Of a DNA stretch of 64,000 nt, positions 44,230 through 52,701 are shown in pieces. A model generated the notes under the pieces. It was not told the origin of the DNA. It searched no databases and saw only the letters and a list, made by a program, of their open reading frames with translations. A program made the translations under genes and the position numbers. Location of the stretch: positions 1-64,000 of the forward strand of contig DATEOC010000039.1 of assembly GCA_035274425.1 (NCBI GenBank). Reading direction: 5' to 3'. Source of the stretch: JADMIH01 sp035274425. GTDB taxonomy: Bacteria; Chloroflexota; Chloroflexia; QHBQ01; JADMIH01. The stretch's first letter is position 1. Each line of letters opens with the position of its first letter.

Positions 44230-45975
44230 ATGACCACCTCCCTCCAACAATACCGCGACCTGCTCGCGAAATATCTGAAGCCACAGTGGGTCCGCGTGGG
44301 GCTGCTGGCATTCGTGCTGCTTGGCATCACCGGCTTGCAGCTGGCGAACCCTCAGATTGTGCGCTTCTTCATAGATACGGCTATGGCGGGGGGCGCATTA
44401 GATGCCCTCGTGGGGGCGGCGCTTATCTTCTTGAGCGTAGCCCTCCTGACCCAGCTGTTGCAGGTAGCTGCAACCTTCCTGGGGGAGAACGTTGGGTGGA
44501 CGGCGACCAACAACCTGCGCGTGGACCTGGCGCTACACTGCCTGCGCCTCGACCTGGCATTCCACAAGACGCGCACGCCGGGCGAGATGATAGAGCGTAT
44601 AGACGGCGACGTGGACGCCATGTCGCGCTTCTTCTCGCAGTTCGTCATCCAGGTCGTGGGGAATATGCTGTTGCTCCTCGGCGTGCTGGTTGCGCTCTTC
44701 ATCGAGGACTGGCGTATCGGGCTGGCGCTCACTCTCTTCACGGTCGCGGCCCTCTTCGTCCTCTCGCGTATACGCAACATGGCCGTACCGGCAATGACCG
44801 CCCAACGGCAAGCAAATGCCGAGATGTTCGGCTTTATCGAAGAGCGCCTTTCGGGCCTCCAGGATATACGGGCGAACGGCGCGGGCGCTCACGTCATGCG
44901 TGGGCTGTACCGCGTGATGCAGGGCGCGTACCGGACGGGACGCAAGGCCTGGGCGACGGACGGGGCGATGTGGGGCATCACCCTGGGGATGTTCTCCGTG
45001 GGACACGTAATTGCTTTCGCGATCAGCGCGTATCTCTTCTTCACAGGGAGCATCACCCTCGGCACGGTCTATCTCATCGCCCAGTACACCGACATGTTGC
45101 GACGCCCGCTTGACCAGATAACCGAGCAACTAAAGGACTTCCAGAAGGCGAGCGCGGGGATCGGGCGCGTGCGCGAGCTATTCGGCACGCACGCCGAGAT
45201 AGTGGACGGTACGGGCGTGACCTTCCCGCGTGGGCCACTCGCTGTGGAGTTCGATAGCGTGTCATTCGGCTACGGCGACGAGGAGATGGTGCTCCACGAC
45301 CTCACCTTCCGGCTCCAGCCAGGGCGCGTATTGGGCTTGCTTGGGCGCACGGGGAGTGGCAAGACGACCGTCACCCGTCTCCTCTTCCGGTTATACGACC
45401 CCGCTTCAGGGGCTATCCGGCTGGGCGGGCACGACCTGCGCGAGGCCACATTGGACCAATTGAGGGGGAGCATCGGCATGGTCACTCAGGACGTGCAGCT
45501 ATTCGCGGCCAGCGTGCGTGACAACCTCACCCTGTTCGACGATGCCGTGCCGGACGAGCGCATCCACGAGGCGTTACGCGACCTGGGGTTGGAGGGGTGG
45601 TGTAGAACGCTGCCGGATGGGCTGGACACTCAGCTTGGCCCTGGAGGGGGCGGGCTATCGGCGGGAGAGGCGCAGCTACTCGCCTTCGCCCGCGTCTTCC
45701 TGAAAGACCCCGGCCTGGTCATACTGGACGAAGCGTCGTCACGCCTCGACCCCGCCACTGAGCAGAAGATAGAGCGCGCCGTAAGCAAGCTATTAGAGGG
45801 GCGTACGGGCATTATCATCGCCCACCGCCTCCATACCGTTGAGCGCGCCGACGAGATACTGATACTGGACGACGGACGCGTCCGGGAGCAAGGTGACCGC
45901 GCCCGCCTGGCAATGGACCGGCACTCGCACTTCGCCCACCTGCTGCGGGCGGGGATGGAAGAGGTGCTTGCATAA
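44230..45975 (+). CDS. ABC exporter half-transporter (membrane domain + ATPase), first of pair
   Basis: 581 aa, type IV ABC exporter. Six membrane spans in ~20-310, ATPase domain ~335-580: Walker A GRTGSGKTT, Q-loop MVTQDVQLF, a slightly altered signature LSAGEAQLL, Walker B LVILDEAS and H-loop IIAHR. It is followed 56 bases later by a second half-transporter gene, so the two probably act as a heterodimer, as in LmrCD/BmrCD-type multidrug exporters. The ATG stands right behind a heptad array with no clear Shine-Dalgarno sequence. Confidence 0.9.
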   Translation: MTTSLQQYRDLLAKYLKPQWVRVGLLAFVLLGITGLQLANPQIVRFFIDTAMAGGALDALVGAALIFLSVALLTQLLQVAATFLGENVGWTATNNLRVDLALHCLRLDLAFHKTRTPGEMIERIDGDVDAMSRFFSQFVIQVVGNMLLLLGVLVALFIEDWRIGLALTLFTVAALFVLSRIRNMAVPAMTAQRQANAEMFGFIEERLSGLQDIRANGAGAHVMRGLYRVMQGAYRTGRKAWATDGAMWGITLGMFSVGHVIAFAISAYLFFTGSITLGTVYLIAQYTDMLRRPLDQITEQLKDFQKASAGIGRVRELFGTHAEIVDGTGVTFPRGPLAVEFDSVSFGYGDEEMVLHDLTFRLQPGRVLGLLGRTGSGKTTVTRLLFRLYDPASGAIRLGGHDLREATLDQLRGSIGMVTQDVQLFAASVRDNLTLFDDAVPDERIHEALRDLGLEGWCRTLPDGLDTQLGPGGGGLSAGEAQLLAFARVFLKDPGLVILDEASSRLDPATEQKIERAVSKLLEGRTGIIIAHRLHTVERADEILILDDGRVREQGDRARLAMDRHSHFAHLLRAGMEEVLA

Positions 45976-46072
45976 TTTTGAATTTTGAATTCTCAATTTT
46001 GAATTCATATTCCACGTACTGATAGATTAGCATGAGCACACCAACTCAAAATTCAAAATTCAAAACTCAAAA
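45973..46072. repeat. AAAATTC heptads in inverted orientation across the exporter gene junction
   Basis: TTTTGAA-type units at 45977-46003 face AAAATTC/AAAACTC units at 46046-46072. The right arm lies inside the next ORF and encodes TQNSKFKTQNS at its N-terminus. Confidence 0.85.
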
Positions 46073-48008
46073 TTCGCCCGGTAGGGCGATCTGGGCGATG
46101 ATACGCTACAGGCCGGGGGTCTACCTCCTCAACTTCGGCCTTTGGGGGATGTTCTACCTGCTGCCGCTGGGGTTCGGGCTGCTCACGCGCGAGTTCTTCA
46201 ACGCCCTTTCTGGTGAAGAGGGTGCGGGGCTGGGAGTGTGGACCATAATCGCACTCTTCGCGGGCGTGGCGCTGGGGCGGCTGATTACGCTCTACATGGG
46301 CATGATCTCCTGGTCGGGCTTCTGGTACACGATAGAGGCGCTGCTTAGGAAGAACATGCTGGGGTGGATAGTCAGTGGGCGAGGAGCGCGGCGGCTACCT
46401 GGGTCGGCGGGAGAGGTGGTCAGCACCTTCCGCGACGACCCTGAGCATACGCTGGAGTTCATAGACGGCTGGCTGGACTTCGCGGGCGAGATGGCCTTCA
46501 CGGTGGTCGCGCTGTGGGTAATGTGGAGTATCAGCCCATCTATCACAGTGGTCGCTGCCCTTCCGTTGGTAGTAGTCGCAGGAGTGGCGAACCTCCTCAC
46601 CTCGCGCATCAAGAAATACCGCAAGGCAGCCCGTGAAGCCACGGGCCACGTGACGGGCGCTATAGGTGAGCTATTCGGGGGCGTGCAGGCTATCAAGGTA
46701 GCCGCAGCCGAGGAGCACGCAAGCGGCCACTTCCGCACGCTGAGCGAGCACAGGCGCAGAGCCGCCCTCAAAGATAGCCTCCTCACGCAGATGCTCGAAT
46801 CGTTCAACATGAACACGGTGAACATCGGCATGGGCCTGGTGCTCATCCTGGCGGCGCAGGCGATGCAGTCTGGCAGTTTCAGCGTGGGCGACTTCGCCCT
46901 CTTCATCAGCTACCTCGACGGGGTGGCGAGCGCACCGACCTGGATAGGGCGCATGATAGCGCGCTTCAGGCAGGTCGGCGTGTCGGTGGAGCGCATGGAG
47001 AAGCTGGTAGAGGATGGCCCCGAAGGCACATTGGTGCAGCACGGCCCCGTCTACGTGGAAGGGGAGTTGCCGCCAGTGCCTTATATACCGAAGACAGCGG
47101 GCGACGAGCTAAGGGAGTTGGCAGTGGAGGGTCTGACTTACCGATACCCTGGGAGCGGGCGCGGCATAGAAAGGGTAAATCTCCACCTGAGGCCGGGGAG
47201 CTTCACCGTCGTGACGGGGCGCGTCGGGTCGGGCAAGAGCACCCTCCTCAAGGCGCTGCTCGGCCTGGTGCCGAAGGACGAGGGGACCATCAGGTGGAAC
47301 GGGGAGGTAGTGGACGACCCGGCATCGTTCATGGTGCCCCCGCGCAGCGCATACACGCCCCAGGTGCCCCGCCTCTTCAGCGAGACCCTGAGCGACAACA
47401 TACTGATGGGCCTGCCCACCGACCGCGCAGATCTCGACGCGGCCATCCACCTCGCCGTGATGGAGCGTGACGTCGCGGGCATGGAGGGAGGGCTGGAGAC
47501 GGTAGTCGGCCCGAAGGGCGTGCGCCTTTCGGGTGGGCAAATACAGCGCGCCGCCGCAGCGCGTATGCTCGTGCGCGACCCCGAACTGCTGGTCTTCGAC
47601 GACCTCTCAAGCGCCCTCGACGTAGAGACGGAGCAGTTGCTGTGGGAGCGGATCTTCTCGATGAATGCGGAGTGCGGAGTGCGGAGTGCGGAGTTGGATG
47701 AAGGACGAAGGACGAAAGACGAAGGTGCACTAAATCAAACATCGGATAATTCCGCACTCCGCACTCCGCACTCCGCACTCCCTGCGTGCCTGGTAGTTTC
47801 GCACCGCAGGGCTGTGCTACGGCAGGCGAGCCACATCATTGTGCTCAAAGAAGGTAGGGTAGAGGCGGAAGGCACCCTCGACGAGTTGCTCCTGGAGAGC
47901 GAAGAGATGCGACGCCTCTGGTCAGGCGACCCCGCGTTCTGGCAGAGGGATATTGAGGTGCGGGTCGAGGAGAGCGAAGGGGATATGGCAGAGGCGCTAG
48001 CTGTCTGA
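46032..48008 (+). CDS. ABC exporter half-transporter with repeat-derived insertion in the ATPase domain, second of pair
   Basis: 658 aa. The N-terminus (residues ~5-15) is encoded by AAAATTC heptads. Membrane domain ~20-320, ATPase ~365-650: Walker A GRVGSGKST, signature LSGGQIQRA, Walker B LLVFDDLSSALD with Asp-Asp in place of Asp-Glu, and H-loop VVSHR. Between D-loop and H-loop (residues ~545-583) sit about 38 residues encoded wholly by heptad repeats (VRSAELDEGRRTKDEG ... NSALRTPHSALP). The reading frame is kept and the motifs on both sides are intact. Because the Walker B Glu is Asp, this half may be the less active site of a heterodimer. Confidence 0.88.
   Translation: MSTPTQNSKFKTQNSPGRAIWAMIRYRPGVYLLNFGLWGMFYLLPLGFGLLTREFFNALSGEEGAGLGVWTIIALFAGVALGRLITLYMGMISWSGFWYTIEALLRKNMLGWIVSGRGARRLPGSAGEVVSTFRDDPEHTLEFIDGWLDFAGEMAFTVVALWVMWSISPSITVVAALPLVVVAGVANLLTSRIKKYRKAAREATGHVTGAIGELFGGVQAIKVAAAEEHASGHFRTLSEHRRRAALKDSLLTQMLESFNMNTVNIGMGLVLILAAQAMQSGSFSVGDFALFISYLDGVASAPTWIGRMIARFRQVGVSVERMEKLVEDGPEGTLVQHGPVYVEGELPPVPYIPKTAGDELRELAVEGLTYRYPGSGRGIERVNLHLRPGSFTVVTGRVGSGKSTLLKALLGLVPKDEGTIRWNGEVVDDPASFMVPPRSAYTPQVPRLFSETLSDNILMGLPTDRADLDAAIHLAVMERDVAGMEGGLETVVGPKGVRLSGGQIQRAAAARMLVRDPELLVFDDLSSALDVETEQLLWERIFSMNAECGVRSAELDEGRRTKDEGALNQTSDNSALRTPHSALPACLVVSHRRAVLRQASHIIVLKEGRVEAEGTLDELLLESEEMRRLWSGDPAFWQRDIEVRVEESEGDMAEALAV
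47665..47782. repeat. Heptad inverted repeat inserted in an ABC ATPase domain
   Basis: Four GCGGAGT-type units at the left face four to five CCGCACT-type units at the right; between them stand GACGAAG-type units. The block is in frame and lies between D-loop and H-loop codons. Confidence 0.9.
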
Positions 48009-48108
48009 GAAATTAACCAATTTTAACGATGTGCATGTCGAGGAGTCATAGTATCATATATTTCACATCTGCTATGTCAGGCTCATGAGCGGATAAATAG
48101 AGGGTCTT

Positions 48109-48182
48109 GATAAGCGGTATTATCAACCTCTAATGTGGGCAATCTTGTACTGTAAGCGGCGCTTTACGTTTGACAGCGGCGG
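48109..48182 (+). promoter_or_regulatory. Conserved upstream element, copy 1
   Basis: AAGCGGTATTATCAACC ... CAATCTTGTAC ... TAAGCGGCGCTTTACG ... CAGCGGCGG. A ~75-base stretch closely matching 52547-52621; both precede small genes of unknown function. The TATTAT at 48118-48123 matches the -10 position of the second copy. Confidence 0.65.
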
Positions 48183-48250
48183 GTTACTGCATGGATGACC
48201 ACATACTAGATAAACAAGGGAACCAACACCAGCACCGAAGGAGGCATAAC

Positions 48251-48547
48251 ATGAATAATTGGCAACGAGCGCTGCTACAGCTTACATTCAAAATTGCGCT
48301 AAAAGTGGGGACGGAAGTACTCAAGCGGAAATTCGCAGCTGCTGGCAGACAGAAGGCCGCGCAGATGCCCAAGCTTGTTGAGGAAAGCGCCCGCAATGGA
48401 GATGCAGGAAAGACCAAAACCGCTCAAGAAGCACTAAGTGGGCATCAGAGTAGTCATACGACGGCTCAACACGTCATGGATATGCAAAACGTGAGGCATG
48501 CAGCCAACATGAACGCTATCAACAACATTGGTAATACCGGGTCATGA
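48251..48547 (+). CDS. Small hypothetical protein
   Basis: 98 aa, ATG at 48251 with AAGGAGGC upstream. Basic amphipathic N-terminal half (LTFKIALKVGTEVLKRKFAAAGRQKAAQ), a Thr/Ala/His-rich middle and an Asn-rich end (NMNAINNIGN). No recognised domain. It is preceded by the conserved upstream element and followed by another small gene with an equally strong Shine-Dalgarno sequence, so both are likely real and co-expressed. Confidence 0.65.
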   Translation: MNNWQRALLQLTFKIALKVGTEVLKRKFAAAGRQKAAQMPKLVEESARNGDAGKTKTAQEALSGHQSSHTTAQHVMDMQNVRHAANMNAINNIGNTGS

Positions 48548-48627
48548 ATATCGCTATGATCCCGGTCAATTACCCTTCGTAAGGCTAAGTGACGGTTGAC
48601 GCACCTGGAGACAAAAGGAGGTGTAAC

Positions 48628-48888
48628 ATGAGTAAAAGGGGGCGCAATAAGAGTACTTGGGCAAGAAGGGTGCTAAGGTCTGCACGTAAAAGGGCGCGAA
48701 CAGTTTGGAAAAATGTGGTACCAATTACTCGCGACCATGTGCTACCATTTGCGCGAAAGAATGTACTACCAATTGCTCGAGACTATTTGCTACCATTCGC
48801 ATTAGAAATAATCAAGCAGAAACATATGCCTGCTGCCTACAAGCCCATGCTCACCGATGCTAACGTAGGCTTGGATAACCTTGGTTAA
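48628..48888 (+). CDS. Small, strongly basic protein with an internal repeat
   Basis: 86 aa, ATG at 48628 behind AAAAGGAGGTG. The first ~30 residues are Arg/Lys-rich (RGRNKSTWARRVLRSARKRA). Then three near-copies of a ten-residue unit follow: VVPITRDHVL, PFARKNVLPI, ARDYLLPFAL. No known family. A nucleic-acid-binding or membrane-active role would fit the charge but there is no direct evidence. Confidence 0.6.
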   Translation: MSKRGRNKSTWARRVLRSARKRARTVWKNVVPITRDHVLPFARKNVLPIARDYLLPFALEIIKQKHMPAAYKPMLTDANVGLDNLG

Positions 48889-49022
48889 TTGCCCACTGTA
48901 AGACTGAAGGCGAAATACGACCTGGCCGATCTGGCGTACTAAGGGAAGAAGATAAAGTAGGGCGTGAGATAGCTAGATGGGCCAGGATGTCCGCGCTCTT
49001 TGCTACAGGCTACATAAACTCC

Positions 49023-50237
49023 TCACAGCTTTGGCTTCGGCGGTGCTCCCCTGCCTGCATCGCCGGTGCGTAGCGCTGCTACGACGCGCTCGAACTGCGT
49101 CTCGAACTTGGCATTGTTGCGCTTCCAGCCCGTAAAGTCAGGAGCCATGCGTTGGGTTATCTGCCCTTTCCAGCCGCTATCCCACTCCGGCTTGAACATG
49201 TAGCCGTCCAAGTCGAGGGGGATCAATGACAGCACCTCCTTGCCATGCTCTTTCCACAGGCTTTGCTCTTTTTGAATTGCAAGCTCTACCTCATTATTCA
49301 CCCACCAGCTTCTGAGGGAATGCCGCGAGCAACAGAGCAATACCTTATCCCAGATGCGGATACCCCTATCTACCTCTGTATATATTTTCTCCCCCGGCAA
49401 TATCTCATGCTCGTCCAGCCAGCACCGAATACCTCGCCCTTGAAGCGCGTCATATAACCGGCGGGCGAAGCTCTTATCTGCGTGGCTGTAACTGATAAAG
49501 CATGAATAGAACTCTAAGGGACGGTTAACTAGAGCAGGTATGTAGGTGATGAACTCCTCCAGCACACCAGCACCTCGGAGGAATCCTTCTGGAATGTTAC
49601 CTTTGGAGAGGTAGAGCGTGTCTATTCCTATAGTTGATGGCCTCATATGGTTTATGGTGTCAAGCCCTATAGCTGTGCTAAGGTCTACTGCTCCAAATAT
49701 GGTCAACCCGATTATTGCCGAGTTGAGATTAATCTCTTCGAGCCGCGCATTACTCAGGTTCGCCCGTCGGAGGTTCGCCTCATAGAGATACGCTCCATTG
49801 AGGTTCGCATTGGTAAGGTTCGCTCCATTGAGGTATGCCTTGGTAAGGTTCGCCCCATTAAGGATCGCCCCATAGAGGTCCGCCCCGGTGAGGTCTGCCT
49901 CGGCGAGGTCCGCTGTGTAGAGGTCCACTCCTATAAGGGTCGCTCTAATAAGGCTCGCTCTGACGAGGGTTGCTCTGATGAGCCTCGCCTTGCTGAGCCT
50001 CGTATCAGTGAGATTGGCTTCAGTAAGATCTGCCTCGGCGAGGCCCGCATCACCGAGATCCGCCCGAGTGAGGTCTGCCCTAGTGAGATCTACTCCCATG
50101 AAGTCCGCCCCATAAAGGTCCGCCCCCATGAGGTCCGCTTCTACTAGATTGGGCGTTATATCAGGATTCTCTTCTCTCCACTCATTCCATGCTTTCACCC
50201 CTTGCTCTAGAATAGCCAAATGCTTAGGATTTGCCAT
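49023..50237 (-). CDS. Pentapeptide-repeat protein with C-terminal TIR domain
   Basis: 404 aa. Residues ~32-190 are a right-handed pentapeptide-repeat helix (about 30 units such as ADLTR ADLTR ADLGD AGLAE ADLTE). The C-terminal ~150 residues form a TIR domain: CFISYSHADKSFARRLYDAL (BB-loop region follows), GIRCWLDEHEILPGEKI and VLLCCSRHSLRSWWVNNE, with the family Glu in the last motif. Bacterial TIR domains can hydrolyse NAD in defence systems or mediate contacts. No partner gene is adjacent. The gene is slightly A+T-rich relative to neighbours. Confidence 0.92.
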   Translation of the reverse strand: MANPKHLAILEQGVKAWNEWREENPDITPNLVEADLMGADLYGADFMGVDLTRADLTRADLGDAGLAEADLTEANLTDTRLSKARLIRATLVRASLIRATLIGVDLYTADLAEADLTGADLYGAILNGANLTKAYLNGANLTNANLNGAYLYEANLRRANLSNARLEEINLNSAIIGLTIFGAVDLSTAIGLDTINHMRPSTIGIDTLYLSKGNIPEGFLRGAGVLEEFITYIPALVNRPLEFYSCFISYSHADKSFARRLYDALQGRGIRCWLDEHEILPGEKIYTEVDRGIRIWDKVLLCCSRHSLRSWWVNNEVELAIQKEQSLWKEHGKEVLSLIPLDLDGYMFKPEWDSGWKGQITQRMAPDFTGWKRNNAKFETQFERVVAALRTGDAGRGAPPKPKL

Positions 50238-50313
50238 AATCCGCTCTCCTCCTCTCGCACCCTACAAGCTAAGTATGCTGGTTGTACAGCTATTGCAACG
50301 CGGCGACAGTCGC

Positions 50314-51078
50314 CTACGGCTCAATATCGGCCACAGACTCGAGGATGCCCGTAGGCCGGTATGGGAAGCGCTCCACCTGTTCTCGTGACGTCACGCCGGT
50401 AAGGACCAGGATCGTCTCCAGGCCACTCTCGATGCCCATCACTATGTCGGTGTCCATGCGGTCGCCGATCATCACGGTATCCTCAGAGTGAGCATTGATG
50501 GCGCGCAAAGCCGACCTGAGCATGAGGGGGTTCGGCTTGCCGACGTAGTAGGGAGCCACGCCGGTTGCCTTCTCTATCAAGGCCGCCACAGCGCCGGTCG
50601 CGGGTGCCATCCCACCCTGCGCGGGGCCGATGGGGTCGGGATTCGTGGCGATGAAGCGCGCACCGGCCATTATGAGCCTGATGGCCGTAGTGATCCGCTC
50701 AAAACTGTAAGTCGCCGTCTCTCCAAGCACAACATAGTCGGGTGCATGCTCGGTGAGCACGTAGCCAACCTCGTGCAGCGCCGTGGTAAGTCCCGCCTCT
50801 CCTATGGCGTAAGCAGTGCCATCAGGCCGCTGGGAATGCAAGAAGCGAGCAGTCGCGAGAGCTGAGGTGTATATTCCGACGTCGGGCACGTCAATCCCAA
50901 TGTATCGGAGGCGGTTTGCCAGGTCGCGAGGGGTGTAAATGGAGTTATTCGTAAGCACGAGAAAGCGGGCCTCTCTGGCCCGCAACCTGCTGATAAACTC
51001 GACGGCTCCCGGCACCGGCTCAGTACCCCGCACTATCACACCGTCCATGTCCATGATGTAGTTCTTTGACCCGCTCAT
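50314..51078 (-). CDS. HAD-superfamily phosphatase, NagD-like (class IIA)
   Basis: 254 aa. Motif I IMDMDGVIVRG with the DxD pair, motif II LVLTNNS, C2-type cap, motif III Lys near YVGKPNPLML and motif IV MIGDRMDTDIVMG. Close to NagD-type phosphatases acting on sugar phosphates or nucleotides. I prefer the ATG at 51078, which has AGAGGGGG upstream, over the longer ATG at 51102. Stands alone. Confidence 0.9.
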   Translation of the reverse strand: MSGSKNYIMDMDGVIVRGTEPVPGAVEFISRLRAREARFLVLTNNSIYTPRDLANRLRYIGIDVPDVGIYTSALATARFLHSQRPDGTAYAIGEAGLTTALHEVGYVLTEHAPDYVVLGETATYSFERITTAIRLIMAGARFIATNPDPIGPAQGGMAPATGAVAALIEKATGVAPYYVGKPNPLMLRSALRAINAHSEDTVMIGDRMDTDIVMGIESGLETILVLTGVTSREQVERFPYRPTGILESVADIEP

Positions 51079-51262
51079 CTTACCCCCTCTGTATCGCTGC
51101 AAAACAAGTGAATTCGGCTGTACAATAGATGGTATGCCGGTCAGCGCACGCTAATTATTCTCTATGTGTCGAATTGCTGCAAGGGAACGCAGGGAGGCCC
51201 TCCGGTGTAACTGCTATGATTAGGCCCGTGTTGTCTCGATAGGGGAGGAAGGGAGGGTTCTT

Positions 51263-51748
51263 ATGAAAGCTACTCGCACAAAAGTCTTGCTGATGGCCGC
51301 GCTGGGGTTGGTAGTGCTGGCTGGGGGAGGGTTGCTGTGGGTCCAAGCGACTCAATCCCAGGCCGGGGCTGCCATTTCCGCCACCAAAGAGTGTGCAGCC
51401 AGCCCTATCACCACCGAGAAGCCTGAGAATGCCAATACGGCAGCCTTCAGCCACACGTGGTATCGAAGCCCTGATGGCCGCATCTGGGCGAGCGCTCCGG
51501 GCTTGCAGAGCTACAAGCCCAAAGGTGACAAGGTCCTGTGGGTCAAGCCCGGGGGGAGCGAGCTTCACGTAGAAGGGCGCAGGCTCGATGGCGAGGCAGG
51601 CCCGTTGGAAGTTGGTATGCCCTGCTGCTACTACGGCAGCTATCAGGCGAGTGGCGTCACCTTCCCAACGCCTGGGTGTTGGGAGATCGAGGCAAAGGCG
51701 GGCGATGCCGAATGGCGCTTCGTGGTCTACCTCCCCTCGAAAGATTGA
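51263..51748 (+). CDS. Exported protein of unknown function with GCWE motif
   Basis: 161 aa; ATG at 51263 with GGGAGGG upstream. Signal or anchor helix ~8-30 (VLLMAALGLVVLAGGGLLW). The mature part resembles small exported beta-sandwich proteins with TFPTPGCWEIEAKAGDAEWRF near the C-terminus. Paired Cys residues (Cys-Cys at MPCCYYG, single in GCWE) could form a disulfide or metal site. Function unknown. Confidence 0.75.
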   Translation: MKATRTKVLLMAALGLVVLAGGGLLWVQATQSQAGAAISATKECAASPITTEKPENANTAAFSHTWYRSPDGRIWASAPGLQSYKPKGDKVLWVKPGGSELHVEGRRLDGEAGPLEVGMPCCYYGSYQASGVTFPTPGCWEIEAKAGDAEWRFVVYLPSKD

Positions 51749-51899
51749 GTGCTGCATCAAGAAAATCCTGGTAATTAGCATTAGGAGATAGGGCGGTATG
51801 TTTCGTGCTGTAAGGCGACGCATGCAGTCCAACGGTTGAGGCTGCACAAGGGGGCGCATAATTACTATCAAACTACCAAATACAGGGAGGGGACAAGAG

Positions 51900-52445
51900 A
51901 TGAGGAAAATGGCATCGTTAGCAATGGCGGTACTGGCTTTACTGTCGTTCTCCGGCGGGTCTGTGCTGGCTGACCACCAGACAAGCACTATAACCTTGAT
52001 GGAGCAGAACAACTCCGGCCAATCGGGCACGGCCACCTTCACGCTCAGCGAGGATGACTCGACGCTCACGATAGAGATAGATATATCGGGCGGATCGGAC
52101 GTGCCGCAGCCGGCCCACATCCACATAGGCACCTGCGAGAACCTCGATCCGAAGCCTTTCTACCCGCTGACAAGCGTCGTGAACGGCAAGTCGACGACGG
52201 TGATCACGGAAGCGGACGTGGTGAATTTAGACTATGAAGTGTCGAACCAGTTCGCGATCAACGTGCACAAGTCGGCAGCCGAGGCCTCGGTTTACGTCGC
52301 GTGCGGCGATATAGTGCCAGGTGGAAACGTAGTCGGCATGCCCACCACGGGCGGCGGCGACAACTTCGCTCCGATGCTCGCCTTTGTCGCGCTGGGGCTG
52401 ATAGCCTCAGGCACCATCCTGTCGTTCGCGAGGCGCAAGGCGTAA
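51900..52445 (+). CDS. CHRD-like exported protein with LPXTG-like C-terminal anchor
   Basis: 181 aa. A signal peptide (LAMAVLALLSFSGGSVLA) precedes a CHRD-type beta-sandwich domain (~25-140; ITLMEQNNSGQSGTATFTL, PAHIHIGTCENL, SVVNGKSTT, FAINVHKSAAEASVYVACGDI). The C-terminus reads MPTTGGGDNF, hydrophobic stretch, ARRKA: a variant LPXTG sorting signal. No sortase gene is in the window. Cell-wall anchoring is inferred. Confidence 0.75.
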   Translation: MRKMASLAMAVLALLSFSGGSVLADHQTSTITLMEQNNSGQSGTATFTLSEDDSTLTIEIDISGGSDVPQPAHIHIGTCENLDPKPFYPLTSVVNGKSTTVITEADVVNLDYEVSNQFAINVHKSAAEASVYVACGDIVPGGNVVGMPTTGGGDNFAPMLAFVALGLIASGTILSFARRKA

Positions 52446-52458
52446 CATCTCTGCCAGA

Positions 52459-52521
52459 CGAAAGACGAAGGACGAAGGACGAAAGGCTGGCTCCGTCCTT
52501 CGTCTTTCGTCCTTCGTCCTA
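52459..52521. repeat. GACGAAG/TTCGTCC inverted heptad pair
   Basis: Four GACGAAG-type units face four TTCGTCC-type units with a ~7-base loop; hairpin directly after the stop of the preceding gene, a plausible terminator. Confidence 0.88.
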
Positions 52522-52530
52522 ATAAAGCGG

Positions 52531-52621
52531 TTGACGCACCCCTGGTTAAGTGGTATTCTCAACCCCTGAGGTGCGCAACCTTGTACTACGATAAGCGGCG
52601 CTCCACGTTTAGCAGCGGCGG
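52531..52621 (+). promoter_or_regulatory. Promoter and conserved upstream element, copy 2
   Basis: TTGACG (52531-52536), 17 bases, TATTCT (52554-52559). From 52547 on, the sequence matches the element at 48109-48182 (AAGTGGTATTCTCAACC ... CTTGTAC ... TAAGCGGCGCT ... AGCAGCGGCGG). Confidence 0.65.
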
Positions 52622-52701
52622 CTCTTTGCTATGCCGCGCGACGAGAGGCTATCTTGTACGGAATGGCGCTCTACGGAGGGGCGAATGGAGGGTAAGCGGC
52701 G

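Noticed and set aside
44286..45113. Plus-strand ORF of 275 codons inside the first ABC exporter gene
   Set aside because: Out-of-frame shadow of a G+C-rich gene; no domain.
51155..52132. Minus-strand ORF of 325 codons
   Set aside because: It overlaps two plus-strand genes that have signal peptides and ribosome-binding sites; its product has no recognisable motif.
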